NCBI RefSeq assembly: GCF_023715325.1
Contig: NZ_JAMBNX010000004.1
Coordinates: 248,001 to 312,000 of the forward strand
Direction of reading: 5' to 3'
Length of the DNA: 64,000 nt
From: Agromyces mediolanus
GTDB lineage: Bacteria; Actinomycetota; Actinomycetes; Actinomycetales; Microbacteriaceae
Shown one piece after another: positions 33,416 through 40,838 of the stretch; within the stretch, counting starts at the first letter, position 1, and every line of letters starts with the position of its first letter. The notes beneath the pieces were generated by a model. That model saw only the letters and a program-made list of their open reading frames with translations. It was not told where the DNA came from and did no database searches. Position numbers and translations under genes: made by a program.

Positions 33416-34747
33416 TCAGTGCAGCGGCACCGGCGCGGTCGGCGGGTCGACGCGCTCGGATGCCGCGGGCACCGGCATCGCCTCCATCGCGCGCTTCACC
33501 CGCCACGCGGCGAACACCGCGATGACGCTGACCGCGAGGTGCATGCCGAGGAACACGTCGGCGAGCCCGGCGCCGAGCAGCACGCCCGCCACCAGCGGAC
33601 CGGCCGCCGAGAACGCCGTCTGGAGCGCGCCGATCGTGCCGAGCGTCTGCCCGACCATGCCCTTCGGGGCGAGCTGCGCGGTGAGCGGGTTCAGCACCGG
33701 GCTGTAGATCGTCTCGCCGATCGCGAAGACGCCGTACGTCGTCACGAACAGCGCGGTCGCGATGCCCGGCGCGAACTGCGCGGCGGAGAGCGCGAGCCAC
33801 GACACCACCCAGATCATGCCGACGACCATGAGCAGCGACGGCGCGCTCCGCTTGGCGGTGAGCTTCACGACGAGCACCTGCAGGGCGACGATCACGATGC
33901 AGTTCACCGCTGCGGCGATGCCGATCGCCGAGGCATCCACGCCGAGCACGGTGAGGCCGTAGGCGGGCAGCCCCGACTCGAACTGGGCGTAGAACCCGAG
34001 CGCCAGCGTCACGGTGACGATGGCCGTCCAGCGGAGGGCCGGCGTGCGCAGGATGGCTCGGACGACGCTGCGGTCCCGCTTCGCCGCGCGCACGTCGATG
34101 GCGGCGATCGCGCCGGTCGCCGCTTCGATCGCCCCGACGGAGGCGGTGACGGGACGCCCGTCGGCGACCGCCGCGACCGCGAACTCGCTCGGCACGACGG
34201 CACCGCGCCCGGCGAGCGCGATGATGGCCGAGGAGAGCACGAACCCGGCGGCTGCCATCGCGAAGCCGACGTCGAGTCCGTCCGCCCGGCCGAGGTCGAC
34301 GATCTGCCCGGCGAGGAACGCGCCCGCCGCCATGCCGAGCGACTCGCCCGTGAACTTGTACGCGAACACCTTGCGCCGGTCGTCGCTCGTCGACCACTGC
34401 AGCGCGAGCACCTGCTTCGCGGGAACCGCGGCGGCGAGGCCCAGACCGAACACGAGCATGCCGGCGAGGAAGAAGCCGGGGCTGTCGACGAAGGCGAGCG
34501 CCCCGACCCCGGCCGCGCCGATGAGCTGGGCGATGACCGCGACGAGCACGGGGTTGAAGCGGTCGCTCAAGCGTCCGGCGATCGGCGCGGCGACGAGCGC
34601 CCCGATCGAGAACAGGGAGGATGCCCCGGCGGCCACGAGCGCGCCCCAGCCGCGGGTGTCGGCGGCGTACGCGTACTGATAGGGGAGCACGGCCCCCCAG
34701 CCGAGCATGCCGATGGCGGATGCGAAGATCAGCAGTTTCGCGCGCAC
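33416..34747 (-). CDS. MFS transporter (exporter type)
   Basis: A 443-residue, twelve-helix major facilitator with a short cytoplasmic tail. The A-motif region is APIAGRLSDRFNPVLVAV. LLIFASAIGMLGWGAVLPYQYAYAADTRGWG begins the protein; a central loop of about 45 residues separates the halves. It resembles MdtH/YceL-like drug exporters. The GTG at 34747 has AAAGGGGG upstream. A MarR-family gene lies divergently, and palindromic sites lie between, so it is likely repressed by that MarR protein. Confidence 0.85.
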   Translation of the reverse strand: MRAKLLIFASAIGMLGWGAVLPYQYAYAADTRGWGALVAAGASSLFSIGALVAAPIAGRLSDRFNPVLVAVIAQLIGAAGVGALAFVDSPGFFLAGMLVFGLGLAAAVPAKQVLALQWSTSDDRRKVFAYKFTGESLGMAAGAFLAGQIVDLGRADGLDVGFAMAAAGFVLSSAIIALAGRGAVVPSEFAVAAVADGRPVTASVGAIEAATGAIAAIDVRAAKRDRSVVRAILRTPALRWTAIVTVTLALGFYAQFESGLPAYGLTVLGVDASAIGIAAAVNCIVIVALQVLVVKLTAKRSAPSLLMVVGMIWVVSWLALSAAQFAPGIATALFVTTYGVFAIGETIYSPVLNPLTAQLAPKGMVGQTLGTIGALQTAFSAAGPLVAGVLLGAGLADVFLGMHLAVSVIAVFAAWRVKRAMEAMPVPAASERVDPPTAPVPLH

Positions 34748-34883
34748 GGGGTCGCGCCCCCTTTCAGGCCTCAGGTCCGGACGGCTCCGGTGAGTCCGCG
34801 ACGGGTTCCGTCGCGGACTCGGGTTGGGATGGTGCTCGCGGCGGGCCGCCCCGGCGCCGCACCGGGCCGAGGCATCCGCGCGC

Positions 34884-34910
34884 TTCGAATACGAACTATT
34901 CGATGTCGAA
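34884..34910. promoter_or_regulatory. Overlapping palindromes in the MFS/MarR divergent region
   Basis: TTCGAATA (34884-34891), five bases, then TATTCGAT (34897-34904) form an inverted repeat with one mismatch. TTCGA-TG-TCGAA (34899-34910) is a second, overlapping palindrome. The AT content is high for this genome. This is a typical MarR operator layout in a divergent promoter. Confidence 0.6.
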
Positions 34911-34947
34911 ATATTAGCAACCGAACGGGGCGTGCGAGAATTCCCAG

Positions 34948-35454
34948 ATGGCCAGACGCACCCCGAGCGCCCCGGAGCTGCACCGCCGGGCCGTCGCGAC
35001 CTATGTCGCCGCCGGCGGCGAGGAGTCGGTGCAGCGCGTCATCACGGCCGTGCAGAGCCTCACGAAGAAGCTCGACCAGTGGTATGTGCGCCAGCTCGCG
35101 GACCTCGACGTGACCGCGGGCGAGTGGGCGGTCGTGACCTCGCTCGCGAAAGCCGGCGAGCCGCTCACCCCGAGTCAGCTGGCTGATCTGACGAACGTCG
35201 CCCCGTCATCGATGACGCACCGGCTCGACAAGCTGGCCGGGCGCGGGCTCATCGAACGCACACCCGACGACACCAACCGCACCCGCATCTTCGTGAACCT
35301 CACCGAGGAGGGCTGGCGGCTGTTCAGCCTCGCCATCCGCGGCTCGGACGTCGTCGAGTCCGACGTGCTGCAGGACCTCAGCGATCAGGAGCGAGGGGAA
35401 CTCGCGCGGCTGCTCGAGGTGGTCATCGACCGCCTCGACGACATCGACGCCTAG
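34948..35454 (+). CDS. MarR-family transcriptional regulator
   Basis: A 168-residue dimeric winged-helix repressor. The DNA-binding part reads GEPLTPSQLADLTNVAPSSMTHRLDKLAGRGLIERTPDDTNRTRIFVNLTEEG, with the recognition helix and the D-x-R-type wing of MarR proteins. The ATG lies six bases after GAGAAT, a weak -10 box. It is divergent from the MFS gene, the usual partner arrangement, and its stop shares CTAG with that of the convergent gene at 35451. Confidence 0.9.
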   Translation: MARRTPSAPELHRRAVATYVAAGGEESVQRVITAVQSLTKKLDQWYVRQLADLDVTAGEWAVVTSLAKAGEPLTPSQLADLTNVAPSSMTHRLDKLAGRGLIERTPDDTNRTRIFVNLTEEGWRLFSLAIRGSDVVESDVLQDLSDQERGELARLLEVVIDRLDDIDA

Positions 35455-36035
35455 TCGGATTCGATCTCGCCCGCCGCGTCGCGCTCCCGCTCGGGCCTCG
35501 GCCGCCACTCTTCGAGCTTGCGGTGCACCTCGGCGTGCGCGACGGCAGCCGCGATGAACCGTTCCCGCAGGCGCTGCACGGCCGGCCGCTCGTCCGTCGC
35601 ACGCTTCGCCTGCTGCAGCCGGCGGGTGACCGGCCCGACCCGCGCCGCCAGCCGATGCAGCGCGGGCGGCAGCTCCGGCAGCGTCGTCGCGGCGGCGAGC
35701 TCGGCCGGCACGAGCACCGCACCGTACTCGGCGCTCTCGAGCACACCCCACGGCTCGACGCCCTCCGCCTCGAACACCTCGGCGGAGGTGACGGTCAACC
35801 GGGCGTAGAACGAGCGCTGGAGCTCGCCCTGTCCGACGACGCCGACCGCACGGCGCGTGCGGAAGTGCGCGTGCAGCGTCGCGAGGTCATCGTCGGGCAC
35901 CCGTGCGGCGTCGTACCAGCCGATCGACTCACGCACCGAGGTGCACCGGGCACGGGTGCGTCCCGTGGTCGCGAGCAAGTGGAGACGATCGGGGGAACAG
36001 TGCACGCATACGTCCACTGAATCACACCGCCCCAT
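35451..36035 (-). CDS. Hypothetical protein
   Basis: A soluble protein of up to 194 residues that I do not recognise. It has three Cys residues in the first 31 positions (CDSVDVCVHC), a central FYARLTVTSAEVFEAEGVEPWGVLESAEYGAVLVPAEL segment that looks folded, and a charged helical C-terminus rich in Arg, Glu and Ala (about residues 125-194). No membrane helix is present. The start is uncertain: the ATG at 36035 has no clear ribosome site or -10 box, and GTG codons 6 and 10 codons downstream are alternatives. Confidence 0.6.
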   Translation of the reverse strand: MGRCDSVDVCVHCSPDRLHLLATTGRTRARCTSVRESIGWYDAARVPDDDLATLHAHFRTRRAVGVVGQGELQRSFYARLTVTSAEVFEAEGVEPWGVLESAEYGAVLVPAELAAATTLPELPPALHRLAARVGPVTRRLQQAKRATDERPAVQRLRERFIAAAVAHAEVHRKLEEWRPRPERERDAAGEIESD

Positions 36036-36486
36036 CGCCGGTGAAGCCCGCGGGCCCGATCGGCGATCCGCGCCTGGAGGAGTCGAGCAATGGTCACCGA
36101 TTGGAGGATGTGGTATCCCTAGCGCGCCCTGGGCGGGGCGAGTTGGATGATCCGCACGAACGATTCCCCGCGGGACCCTCAGGTGGCTACGCTCGCTGCG
36201 GGATCACCCACCTCGCCCCAAACCCGATGTCCCGCTGGGGTCGAGGGGCCGCGGGGCTCGCCATCCCCCTCGGCGGGCTCCGCGGCACACCCCTCTTGCC
36301 GCGTGGTATCCCGGTCGCTACACTCCGCTCGAGGGATGTTCGTCGAACGACCGGCCGTCTGGGGAACGACCGGCGATCGGGTCAGCGGACGTTCGTCTCC
36401 TGGCGCTCCGGTTCGGGTTCCGGAGGTCAGCAGACCCGGGATGCCGCCCTGCCTCCCTTCGGGGCCGCATCCCGGCTCCACCCCGC
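36036..36486. other. Gene-less stretch of 450 bases
   Basis: Open frames cross this region, but their translations (Pro, Ser and Arg-rich, no fold-like pattern) look like shadows. I see scattered short inverted repeats (for example GGTG...CACC around 36184-36213) and AACGACCGG twice (36345 and 36364), but no tRNA, no recognisable structural RNA and no clear promoter. Confidence 0.4.
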
Positions 36487-37056
36487 TCAGCGCGACCCGC
36501 GCAACGCCTCGGCGAGTTCCGGCGCGAGCCCGGGGACCTCGTCGACCGGCACCGCGAGGGCGAGCAGGGCCCGGCTGAAGAAGTTCCGGGCCGCGGCGGC
36601 GAGGGTGAGGTCGACGATCTGCCGATCGCTGAACCCGGCGTCGCGGAGCTCCTGCGTGTCGGCATCCGTCATCGACGCGGGCTCGCGCGAGAGGCGCTCG
36701 GCGTAGCGGATGACGAGCTGCTCGTCCGCCCGGAAGCCCGAGTCGTCGCCCGCGGCGAAGGCCGCGAGCCCGGCCTCGTCGACGACCTCGGCGCGGAGCG
36801 CCTTCCGCCCGTGCGCGAGCAGGCAGTGCTCCGAGCCGATCGCGCGCGCCGCGCCGAGAGTGGCGGCCTCGTACAGTCGGAGGCCGATCGACGGCACGAC
36901 CGCCCGGACGAGTTCCTCGAACGCGCGGTACGCCTCGGGGTTCGTCGCCATCGCCGCGGTGTGCGCGTAGACGAGGCCGTCGGCGCGGAGGTCGTCCTCG
37001 TACATCTCGGCGACGGTGCCGGTCGCGGTCTCCACCGCGGGTGGAGTGATGATCAT
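36487..37056 (-). CDS. Carboxymuconolactone decarboxylase/AhpD-like protein
   Basis: A 189-residue all-helical protein of the CMD/AhpD superfamily. The usual active-site motif is a CxxC with a nearby His; here the stretch is AIGSEHCLLAHGR, so the first Cys is replaced by Ser while the second Cys and the His remain. Disulfide-type peroxidase chemistry would therefore be altered. The ATG is six bases after TAGCCT, whose TAG is also the stop codon of the preceding gene. It follows an unknown protein gene on the same strand. Confidence 0.78.
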   Translation of the reverse strand: MIITPPAVETATGTVAEMYEDDLRADGLVYAHTAAMATNPEAYRAFEELVRAVVPSIGLRLYEAATLGAARAIGSEHCLLAHGRKALRAEVVDEAGLAAFAAGDDSGFRADEQLVIRYAERLSREPASMTDADTQELRDAGFSDRQIVDLTLAAAARNFFSRALLALAVPVDEVPGLAPELAEALRGSR

Positions 37057-37062
37057 GGCCGC

Positions 37063-37068
37063 AGGCTA
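37063..37068 (-). promoter_or_regulatory. -10 box TAGCCT of the CMD-family gene (leaderless)
   Basis: On the minus strand TAGCCT is followed by six bases and then the ATG at 37056. Its first three bases are the stop codon of the upstream gene, so this gene may have its own transcript besides read-through. Confidence 0.55.
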
Positions 37069-38136
37069 GGCCCGGGCGCCGGCGACCGCGCGGATCGGCG
37101 GACGCATGGCCGGGACGGCCGAGAACCCCGGGCCGACGCCCCACTCGCGCGCGGGCAGCTGCGCCTGCGCGACGGCGCTCGCCCAGATCCGGGTGGCGAA
37201 GCCGCCGCGACGGGCGAGGGCCTCGGCGATCGCGTCCTTCTGCGGCCCGTCGAGCTCGGCGAACGGGGCGAACAAGGCGAACACGGCGCGGGTCTCCCGC
37301 CCCTCGAGCTGCTCGCGGCACGCCGTCACGACGCCCTCGGGGAGTTCCTCCACGTACGCCTGCAGATCGGCGGCGAGCCGCCGGTCGAGGCGCCCGCGCG
37401 TCGGTCGCGGCAGCTCCTCGTCGGCGGCGACGGCGGCCCACAGTTCGAGCTTCGCCTCCCGGCGGGTCACCCGCCCGCGCTCGAGCCGGTCGAGCAGGCG
37501 GTCGCAGGCGCCGCCCGTGACGGTGCCGGCGAGGCCCGCGGTCGTGGCATCCGCGGTTCCGTCGGCCGAACCGCGCGCGTCGATCGCACGCGAGAGCAGC
37601 ACGTCGACGACGTCGGCGTCGTAGCGGTCGATCGAGAGCGGCTTCGAGAAGCCCTCGACGAGGTGGAACCGCTCCACCGGGCGATGCCGCGGGTTGAAGT
37701 CGGGGCCCAGGCGCACCTCCTCGGCGAGCGCGGCGACCGCCCGGCTCGACAGCGCCCGGCCGAGCACCGCCTCCTCCGCCGCGACGCGCTCCTTCAGGAT
37801 GCGCAGCGCCTTCGCCGTCTCGTGCCGCACCGGTCCGTTCACGAAGCGCGAGCACACGGTGGTCGCCACCCGCTGCACGATGGCGCCCGGAACCGGATGC
37901 CCCGCCTCGAGGCGCTTCGCGAGCTCCAGGAGGGTCTCGCCGATGGCGTCCTGCACGTCGGCGTCGCCGAGCCCCATGCGGACGCGCAGCCCGCGCACGG
38001 CGCGGGTCGTCTCGTCGAGCAGCTCCGCGGCGGCGCGGCGCACCTCGTGCGGGTCCTCGCTCGCGAGGTCGACCGTCCAGTCGCGCGGCACCGCGGCGAG
38101 CTGCGCGTTCGCGGCTGAGCGGTCGAGGTGTTCCAC
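37066..38136 (-). CDS. Unknown protein with sigma region 2-like N-terminal part
   Basis: A 356-residue soluble, mostly helical protein. Residues about 58-95 (DADVQDAIGETLLELAKRLE, then PGAIVQRVATTVCSRFVN) recall the region-2 helices of RNA polymerase sigma factors, but no clear region 4 helix-turn-helix follows. The rest is rich in Arg, Ala and Leu with DRLLDRLERGRVTRREAKLE. It starts at a GTG six bases after CACGAT. It is divergent from the flagellar-type sigma factor gene, with 290 bases between. Function is unknown; a regulator or degenerate sigma factor is one possibility. Confidence 0.6.
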   Translation of the reverse strand: MEHLDRSAANAQLAAVPRDWTVDLASEDPHEVRRAAAELLDETTRAVRGLRVRMGLGDADVQDAIGETLLELAKRLEAGHPVPGAIVQRVATTVCSRFVNGPVRHETAKALRILKERVAAEEAVLGRALSSRAVAALAEEVRLGPDFNPRHRPVERFHLVEGFSKPLSIDRYDADVVDVLLSRAIDARGSADGTADATTAGLAGTVTGGACDRLLDRLERGRVTRREAKLELWAAVAADEELPRPTRGRLDRRLAADLQAYVEELPEGVVTACREQLEGRETRAVFALFAPFAELDGPQKDAIAEALARRGGFATRIWASAVAQAQLPAREWGVGPGFSAVPAMRPPIRAVAGARA

Positions 38137-38426
38137 GCGCCCATCGTGCGCGGCGCAGATTCACCCGACGACGCCGCGAATCCCCCGAATCCGACACCGT
38201 GGTGGCATCCGATCCGCTCGCCCCGCGATTCCGGCGGGATTCTCCGCCGGACGGCGCGCTCCCCACCGGATCCGCGCGCGGCATCCGCCGAAGCGATTCA
38301 CGGATCCCGCGCCGGATTGCGCCGCCCCCGCGTCCGGGGGCCGTCCGACGACCGCCGCGCATGTACTGAGCGCCGGGTGACCGTCGTGGGAGCGCGACGG
38401 CCCGGCGCTGAGAGTGAGGACCCCCG
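38137..38426. promoter_or_regulatory. Divergent region between the unknown protein and the sigma factor gene
   Basis: No gene is seen. CACGAT on the minus strand (38143-38148) is a -10 box for the left gene. CGCCGGG (38371-38377) and CCCGGCG (38401-38407) are inverted repeats before the sigma gene. GCTGAGAG at 38407-38414 resembles the flagellar -10 element, but no TAAC lies at the required distance. Confidence 0.4.
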
Positions 38427-39212
38427 GTGAAGACCGACGAACGCGATCGGATGATCGTCGAGCACCTGCCGCTCGTGGGCTTCCTGGTGTCCAAGGTGAT
38501 CGCGACCGCCACCCATCTCTCCCGTGACGACCTCGCCCAGGCGGGCGCCGTCGCCCTGGTCAAGGCGGTCGACGCGTACGACGCCGAGCGCGGCGTGCCC
38601 TTCGGCGCCTACGCTCGCGAGCGCATCCTCGGCGGCATCCGCGACGAGATGCGCGCGACGGACTGGGCGAAGCGCAGCACCCGGCAGACCATCAAGGAGA
38701 CGGTCGCGGTGCAGGAGCAGCTCACCGCCGCCCTCGGTCGCCGCCCCTCGACCGGCGAGCTCGCCTCGGCGCTCGGCGTCGATCGCGCCACCGCTTCCGA
38801 GTACGAGGGGCTCGCGTCCCGTCGGGTCGGCCCCTACGACGAGACCTTCATCGGCGACGAGGCATCCGAGGTCATGCTGCCGGAGGCGGAACTCGTCGTG
38901 CGCGAGCGGGTCGAGTTCGCCCACGCCGCCGTCTCGGCGCTGCCCGAGCGGCTGCGGTACGTGATCGAGGAGATCTACTTCCACGACCGTGCGGTCACCG
39001 AGCTCGCCGAGGAACTCGGCGTCACCCACTCCGCCGTCTCGCAGCAGCGCAGCGAGGGCCTGCGCCTCCTGCGGCTCGGCGCCGCCGGCTATCTCGCCGA
39101 CGAGGCCGAGGTGCCGCTGCAGGTGCCGGCGCCGAGCACCTCCCGGGCGAAGAAGTACCTCGACGACCTCGGCGGCGCCTTCGGCGGGCGCCGCAGCACC
39201 ACACTCGCCTGA
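38427..39212 (+). CDS. FliA/WhiG-type RNA polymerase sigma factor
   Basis: A 261-residue group 3 sigma factor. Region 2 is seen in LPLVGFLVSKVIATATHLSRDDLAQAGAVALVKAVDAYDAERGVPFGAYARERILGGIRDEMRATDW (DNA melting and -10 recognition), region 3 around residues 90-140, and region 4 in RLRYVIEEIYFHDRAVTELAEELGVTHSAVSQQRSEGLRLL. The KRSTRQ junction fits the FliA/WhiG group. The GTG has GTGAGGA upstream. It precedes the flagellar cluster and is the natural reader of the four TAAC-N16-RCCGANAG promoters. No anti-sigma factor FlgM is visible in the window. Confidence 0.88.
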   Translation: MKTDERDRMIVEHLPLVGFLVSKVIATATHLSRDDLAQAGAVALVKAVDAYDAERGVPFGAYARERILGGIRDEMRATDWAKRSTRQTIKETVAVQEQLTAALGRRPSTGELASALGVDRATASEYEGLASRRVGPYDETFIGDEASEVMLPEAELVVRERVEFAHAAVSALPERLRYVIEEIYFHDRAVTELAEELGVTHSAVSQQRSEGLRLLRLGAAGYLADEAEVPLQVPAPSTSRAKKYLDDLGGAFGGRRSTTLA

Positions 39213-39282
39213 GCCGGGCTCCCCCGGCCCGGCTCAGGTGACCCTCAGCGGCCGACCGGCTCTGCGGGCGGGTCCGCCGCCA

Positions 39283-39609
39283 TCAGAGCGGTTGCGAAGC
39301 GCCGGCGCTCGCGGCGGCGGCGAGGCCGATGACGACGATCACGGCCACGACGGCGACCCAGACGAGCAGGATGAGTCCGCTGATCACGATGCCGGTGATC
39401 GCCATCCCTCGGCCGGCGGGCTCCTTCTTCAGGCCGACGAATCCCAGGATCAGGGAGAGCAGGGGCAGCAGGAACGTGAAGCCGAACACGATCGAGACGA
39501 GCGCGAGCACCATCGACGTGATGCTGAGCCCGCGGGGCGGAGCCGGCGGAGCCGCAGTCACCACGATCTGCGGCGGAAGCTGAGGCGGGGAGGGCGGCTG
39601 CGTCGTCAT
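39283..39609 (-). CDS. DUF4190-type small membrane protein
   Basis: A 108-residue protein with a Pro-rich cytoplasmic N-terminus (about 35 residues) and two membrane helices: SITSMVLALVSIVFGFTFLLPLLSLILGFVGL, a Gly-rich turn (KKEPAGRGMAITGIVISG), and LILLVWVAVVAVIVVIGLA. This layout, with the two hydrophobic blocks and the middle GRGMAITGI turn, matches DUF4190. Function is unknown. The ATG at 39609 has GGAGC upstream. Confidence 0.8.
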   Translation of the reverse strand: MTTQPPSPPQLPPQIVVTAAPPAPPRGLSITSMVLALVSIVFGFTFLLPLLSLILGFVGLKKEPAGRGMAITGIVISGLILLVWVAVVAVIVVIGLAAAASAGASQPL

Positions 39610-39925
39610 CGGGCTCCGTTTCTCGATCATGGCATCCCGCGCACCATCACAGGGGCAGGCCGCCGCGAGTACACCGCTGCACTGTGCAGGATACCGGCTG
39701 TCGCGCTGATATCCCATTTGCGCGCGGCATCCTTCGCCTGACCTTTCCGAACCAGGTGCAATTTGGTACCTTGGCCTCCCGAGGGGATGAATCGTCGGCA
39801 CCCACAACAGACGCTCGCGAGAATCACAGCGAAAAGCTCCCGGCTGCCAGGCCCAAGATTCAGACCGTTTCGTGCGCTGGCATGACCCGCACCCACTGAC
39901 AACGCGCCCGAACGGATGAACGCAC
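39610..39925. other. Gene-less stretch with AT-richer sequence
   Basis: 316 bases with noticeably lower GC than the surroundings. No convincing ORF is present. Promoters for the two flanking divergent genes should lie here, but I cannot fix any -10/-35 pair with confidence. Confidence 0.4.
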
Positions 39926-40216
39926 ATGCGAACGCAGCACCGCTCCCCCGTCCCGATGCTCGTGTTCGCTATCGCCGCTGGACTGAACGTCGCATTCATC
40001 GCGTTCTTCGCGCTCTGGTACGCAGCGGACACCCAAGCGGTGAACGCCGCGGAGACCACGTCGGGCTTCGATCAGTCTTCGCTGTTGCCGAACTCGGACT
40101 TCCTGTGGATTGCCGCTCATACTTCGCTGGCGCTCGTGATCGCGCTCGACGTGTGCCTCGTTCTTCTCTGGCGCACGAGCCGTCGCGACCACTCCGCAGA
40201 ACGACGAGGCGAGTGA
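39926..40216 (+). CDS. Small two-helix membrane protein, hypothetical
   Basis: A 96-residue protein with helices at about residues 11-33 (MLVFAIAAGLNVAFIAFFALWYAA) and 60-82 (DFLWIAAHTSLALVIALDVCLVLLW), separated by a polar loop (ADTQAVNAAETTSGFDQSSLLP). Both ends are basic or polar and probably cytoplasmic. The codon use and composition look somewhat less GC-rich than in neighbouring genes. I do not recognise a family. Confidence 0.55.
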   Translation: MRTQHRSPVPMLVFAIAAGLNVAFIAFFALWYAADTQAVNAAETTSGFDQSSLLPNSDFLWIAAHTSLALVIALDVCLVLLWRTSRRDHSAERRGE

Positions 40217-40300
40217 CGCGCTGCCGGGGTGGCAGACTCGGAGCCTGACCGCGGTGGTCGGGTGCGTGCCCGCCGCTCCTGACGTCGAGCGCGCGAGGAA

Positions 40301-40711
40301 TCACGCCGATGCGTCGGCGCGTCGGACGCGACGCCCGCGCGCCCGGACGACCGCCACGAGCACCAGCGCGGCGCAGGCGACCGCCCACAGAAGCGCACTG
40401 TTCACGGCGAACGGCACCCAGTCGACGGAGGTGACGAGCGGGTCGGCGAGCCCCTTCGGGCCCACGTACTCGACGGTCGTCGGGAACTGCTGCGGCGCGT
40501 AGCGGCGCTGGTCCTGCACCGTCCAGGCGAGCGGCCACCCGAACCCGACCGCCGCCAGCTCGGCCTCCGACCGCACGGTCACCGGAAGCGACCGCAGCCA
40601 GAACGCGGCGACCACTCCGAGTGGCAGGCAGCCGAGCAGCGGGAGCACCCAGCCGCGCCAGCCGGGGCGCGCGCCGGGCCGACTCGTCGAGGGCCGGTCA
40701 GGGTCGGTCAC
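40301..40711 (-). CDS. Hypothetical two-helix membrane protein
   Basis: A 136-residue protein with one helix at about residues 20-42 (WVLPLLGCLPLGVVAAFWL), an extracytoplasmic segment of about 60 residues containing GFGWPLAWTVQDQRRYAPQQFP, and a second helix (FAVNSALLWAVACAALVLVAVV), then a basic tail. The GTG start is six bases after TACGAT. It is divergent from fliC, but nothing ties it to the flagellum. Family unknown. Confidence 0.6.
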   Translation of the reverse strand: MTDPDRPSTSRPGARPGWRGWVLPLLGCLPLGVVAAFWLRSLPVTVRSEAELAAVGFGWPLAWTVQDQRRYAPQQFPTTVEYVGPKGLADPLVTSVDWVPFAVNSALLWAVACAALVLVAVVRARGRRVRRADASA

Positions 40712-40717
40712 CCGACC

Positions 40718-40723
40718 ATCGTA
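40718..40723 (-). promoter_or_regulatory. -10 box TACGAT of the hypothetical membrane protein gene (leaderless)
   Basis: On the minus strand TACGAT is followed by six bases and then the GTG at 40711. It lies about 30 bases from the divergent fliC promoter. Confidence 0.6.
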
Positions 40724-40756
40724 GGGACGCGAGCGCGGCGAGACCCCGACGGCGCC

Positions 40757-40784
40757 TAACGGACGCGGATGCCGCGACCGAGAG
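40757..40784 (+). promoter_or_regulatory. FliA-type flagellar promoter of fliC
   Basis: TAAC (40757-40760), 16 bases, ACCGAGAG (40777-40784). It shares its form with three other promoters in the cluster and resembles the sigma-28/WhiG consensus (TAAA, then GCCGATAA about 15 bases later). The fliC ATG is 54 bases downstream. Confidence 0.78.
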
Positions 40785-40838
40785 TGCCTCTCGACGGTCC
40801 ACGGATGGACCGCGACCGATCAAGGAAGAGATCACACC

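Noticed and set aside
36147-36578. Plus-strand ORF of 143 codons in the gene-less stretch
   Set aside because: Composition is Pro/Ser/Arg-rich with no hydrophobic core pattern, and it runs into the antisense of the AhpD-like gene.
38387-38414. Autoregulatory FliA-type promoter before the sigma gene
   Set aside because: GCTGAGAG resembles the -10 element, but TGGG stands where TAAC is required.
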